Position numbers and translations under genes: made by a program. Shown piece after piece: positions 14,508-15,447 of a stretch of DNA of 15,447 bases; positions within the stretch are counted from its first letter, which is position 1, and each line of letters opens with the position of its first letter. Source of the DNA: an uncultured Candidatus Melainabacteria bacterium (GTDB lineage: Bacteria; Cyanobacteriota; Vampirovibrionia; Gastranaerophilales; Gastranaerophilaceae). Under the pieces are notes generated by a model, which saw only the letters and a list, made by a program, of their open reading frames with translations, was not told where the DNA came from and did not search any database. The stretch spans positions 1-15,447 of the forward strand of contig CAKVJE010000043.1 in NCBI GenBank assembly GCA_934754735.1. The letters run 5' to 3'.

Positions 14508-14556
14508 GACGACGAAGCAATCCATTAATAAACGCTCGCGGCGCGAATACCGTTTA
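14508..14556. repeat. Repeat fragment and imperfect hairpin after the zincin gene
   Basis: GACGACGAAGCAATCC (14508-14523) matches the end of a repeat I recall as widespread between bacterial genes (ending ...GCGACGAAGCAATCC). Its core CGACGAAGCAAT (14510-14521) occurs inverted at 12972-12983. Directly after, TAAACG (14529-14534) can pair with CGTTTA (14551-14556) and TCGCG with CGCGA inside it. There is no strong T-tract, so terminator function is doubtful. The rest of the gap to proS (14557-14755) is AT-rich. Confidence 0.5.
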
Positions 14557-14755
14557 ATTTTAGTCTTGACTCAATGTTTGCAATATAACTATATTGATTT
14601 TATTCTATTTTAGAAATTTTTATAAAAATTATTATTGACAGTAGTGAAGGGCGAGGAGAGGAAAATATGATTAATATCAACTAATAATATCGCCATATTT
14701 TCATTGTTTATGATAAAATTTGCTTATAAAGATTTAATTAGCAAGGAGACGTATT

Positions 14756-15447
14756 ATGAAAATGTCAAAATTATTTGTTCAGACATTGAGGGAATTTCCT
14801 TCTGATGCTGAAGTAATATCACATAAAATGCTTGTAAGAGCAGGATATATAAGAAAATTAACAAGCGGTGTTTACAACTATTTACCGCTTATGTGGAGAG
14901 TTTTAAAGAAAATTGAAAACATTGTAAGAGAAGAAATGGATAACGCAGGCGCTCAAGAACTTCTTATGCCATTTGTTCAACCTAAAGAACTTTGGGAAGA
15001 ATCAGGCAGATGGAATGCATACGGTAAAGAGCTTATGCGTCTAAGAGACAGACACAACCGCGAAATGTGTCTTGGACCAACTCACGAAGAAATCATTACA
15101 TCAATTGCTCGTGAAGGTATCAAATCTTACAAACAATTGCCTGTAAACTTATACCAAATTCAATCAAAATTCCGTGATGAAGTTCGTCCCCGTTTTGGAC
15201 TTTTAAGAGGTAGAGAATTTATTATGAAGGATGCTTACAGCTTTGATACTTCTCAAGAAGGCTTAGAAAAAGAGTATGAAAATATGGCGCAAGCTTACAC
15301 AAGAATTTTCAAACGTTGCGGACTTAATACAAAAATGGTTCAATCAGATTCAGGTGCAATCGGCGGAAGTGTAAGCCATGAATTTATGGTAATTACAGAT
15401 ACTGATGCAGGCGAAAACGATGTATTCTATTGTGATGATTGCGATTA
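14756..15447 (+). CDS. proS: Prolyl-tRNA synthetase, bacterial type (N-terminal part, runs off the window)
   Basis: ProS charges tRNA-Pro with proline in the cytoplasm. The frame starts at ATG 14756, seven bases after AAGGAG (14743-14748), and stays open to the window edge: 230 complete codons of an expected 560-600. Class II signatures are present: '[16 protein letters not shown]' (motif 1 region), '[10 protein letters not shown]' (from residue 105), and '[18 protein letters not shown]' (motif 2, from residue 138) with 'IMKDAYSFD'. The segment '[15 protein letters not shown]' leads towards the editing insertion found in bacterial-type ProS. The only oddity is Met in YLPLMWRV, where Gly is usual. 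The upstream region lacks T-box elements and contains a five-codon mini-ORF. It is an essential housekeeping gene and is not obviously linked to its neighbours. Confidence 0.97.
   Translation, partial: MKMSKLFVQTLREFPSDAEVISHKMLVRAGYIRKLTSGVYNYLPLMWRVLKKIENIVREEMDNAGAQELLMPFVQPKELWEESGRWNAYGKELMRLRDRHNREMCLGPTHEEIITSIAREGIKSYKQLPVNLYQIQSKFRDEVRPRFGLLRGREFIMKDAYSFDTSQEGLEKEYENMAQAYTRIFKRCGLNTKMVQSDSGAIGGSVSHEFMVITDTDAGENDVFYCDDCD

Noticed and set aside
14557-14755. T-box riboswitch ahead of proS
   Set aside because: No T-box sequence or antiterminator structure can be seen, and no terminator hairpin precedes the start.

Overview
The window is AT-rich bacterial DNA from a diderm (Gram-negative-type) organism: it carries an outer-membrane beta-barrel protein with a cleavable signal peptide, a secreted M16 zinc peptidase, and flagellar MS-ring genes. 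The mix of a CHASE2-GGDEF protein, a TIGR03905-type TSCPD protein, fliE-fliF, and lineage-style hypothetical proteins (N-termini like 'NFKSNIHFV' and 'YPPDTVEIS') suggests a non-photosynthetic cyanobacterial relative (Gastranaerophilales/Vampirovibrionia, often gut-derived). This placement is inference from recall, about 60% sure.

Layout from left to right. (1) A 1013-residue usher-like outer-membrane protein on + ends at a clear terminator. (2) On the - strand lie an unrecognised 212-residue protein with a possible CheD-like Cys/His arrangement, then a complete HigB-HigA toxin-antitoxin pair. The pair has a perfect-consensus promoter placed so that the toxin message would be leaderless. (3) A 12-bp-stem terminator separates this from fliF and fliE, read leftward, with a sigma-28-like promoter upstream of fliE. 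(4) A 318-bp stretch between fliE and the next candidate ORF holds diverging arrays of an 8-nt repeat and no evident gene. A 53-codon candidate small ORF follows, then a CHASE2-GGDEF diguanylate cyclase on + that probably starts at TTG. (5) A bidirectional terminator divides the cyclase from a convergent two-domain M16 peptidase, preceded by a small TSCPD-domain protein with a good promoter. (6) A perfect 18-bp palindrome lies in the divergent region before an unrecognised, internally duplicated 240-residue protein on +. (7) A GC-rich palindromic repeat cluster precedes a predicted membrane-anchored HELQH zinc peptidase of unknown family. Another short repeat precedes proS, which runs off the right edge.

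Functionally the clearest themes are cell-surface and envelope functions (usher-like protein, two peptidases, FliE/FliF) and c-di-GMP signalling, which commonly controls motility against surface attachment. The TA pair has its own promoter and looks like an independent insertion next to the flagellar operon. No tRNA, rRNA, CRISPR array, transposase or phage gene was seen. The most interesting points are the leaderless toxin promoter, the CheD-like hypothetical, the duplicated unknown protein, the orphan zinc peptidase flanked by repeats, and the several dispersed repeat types.
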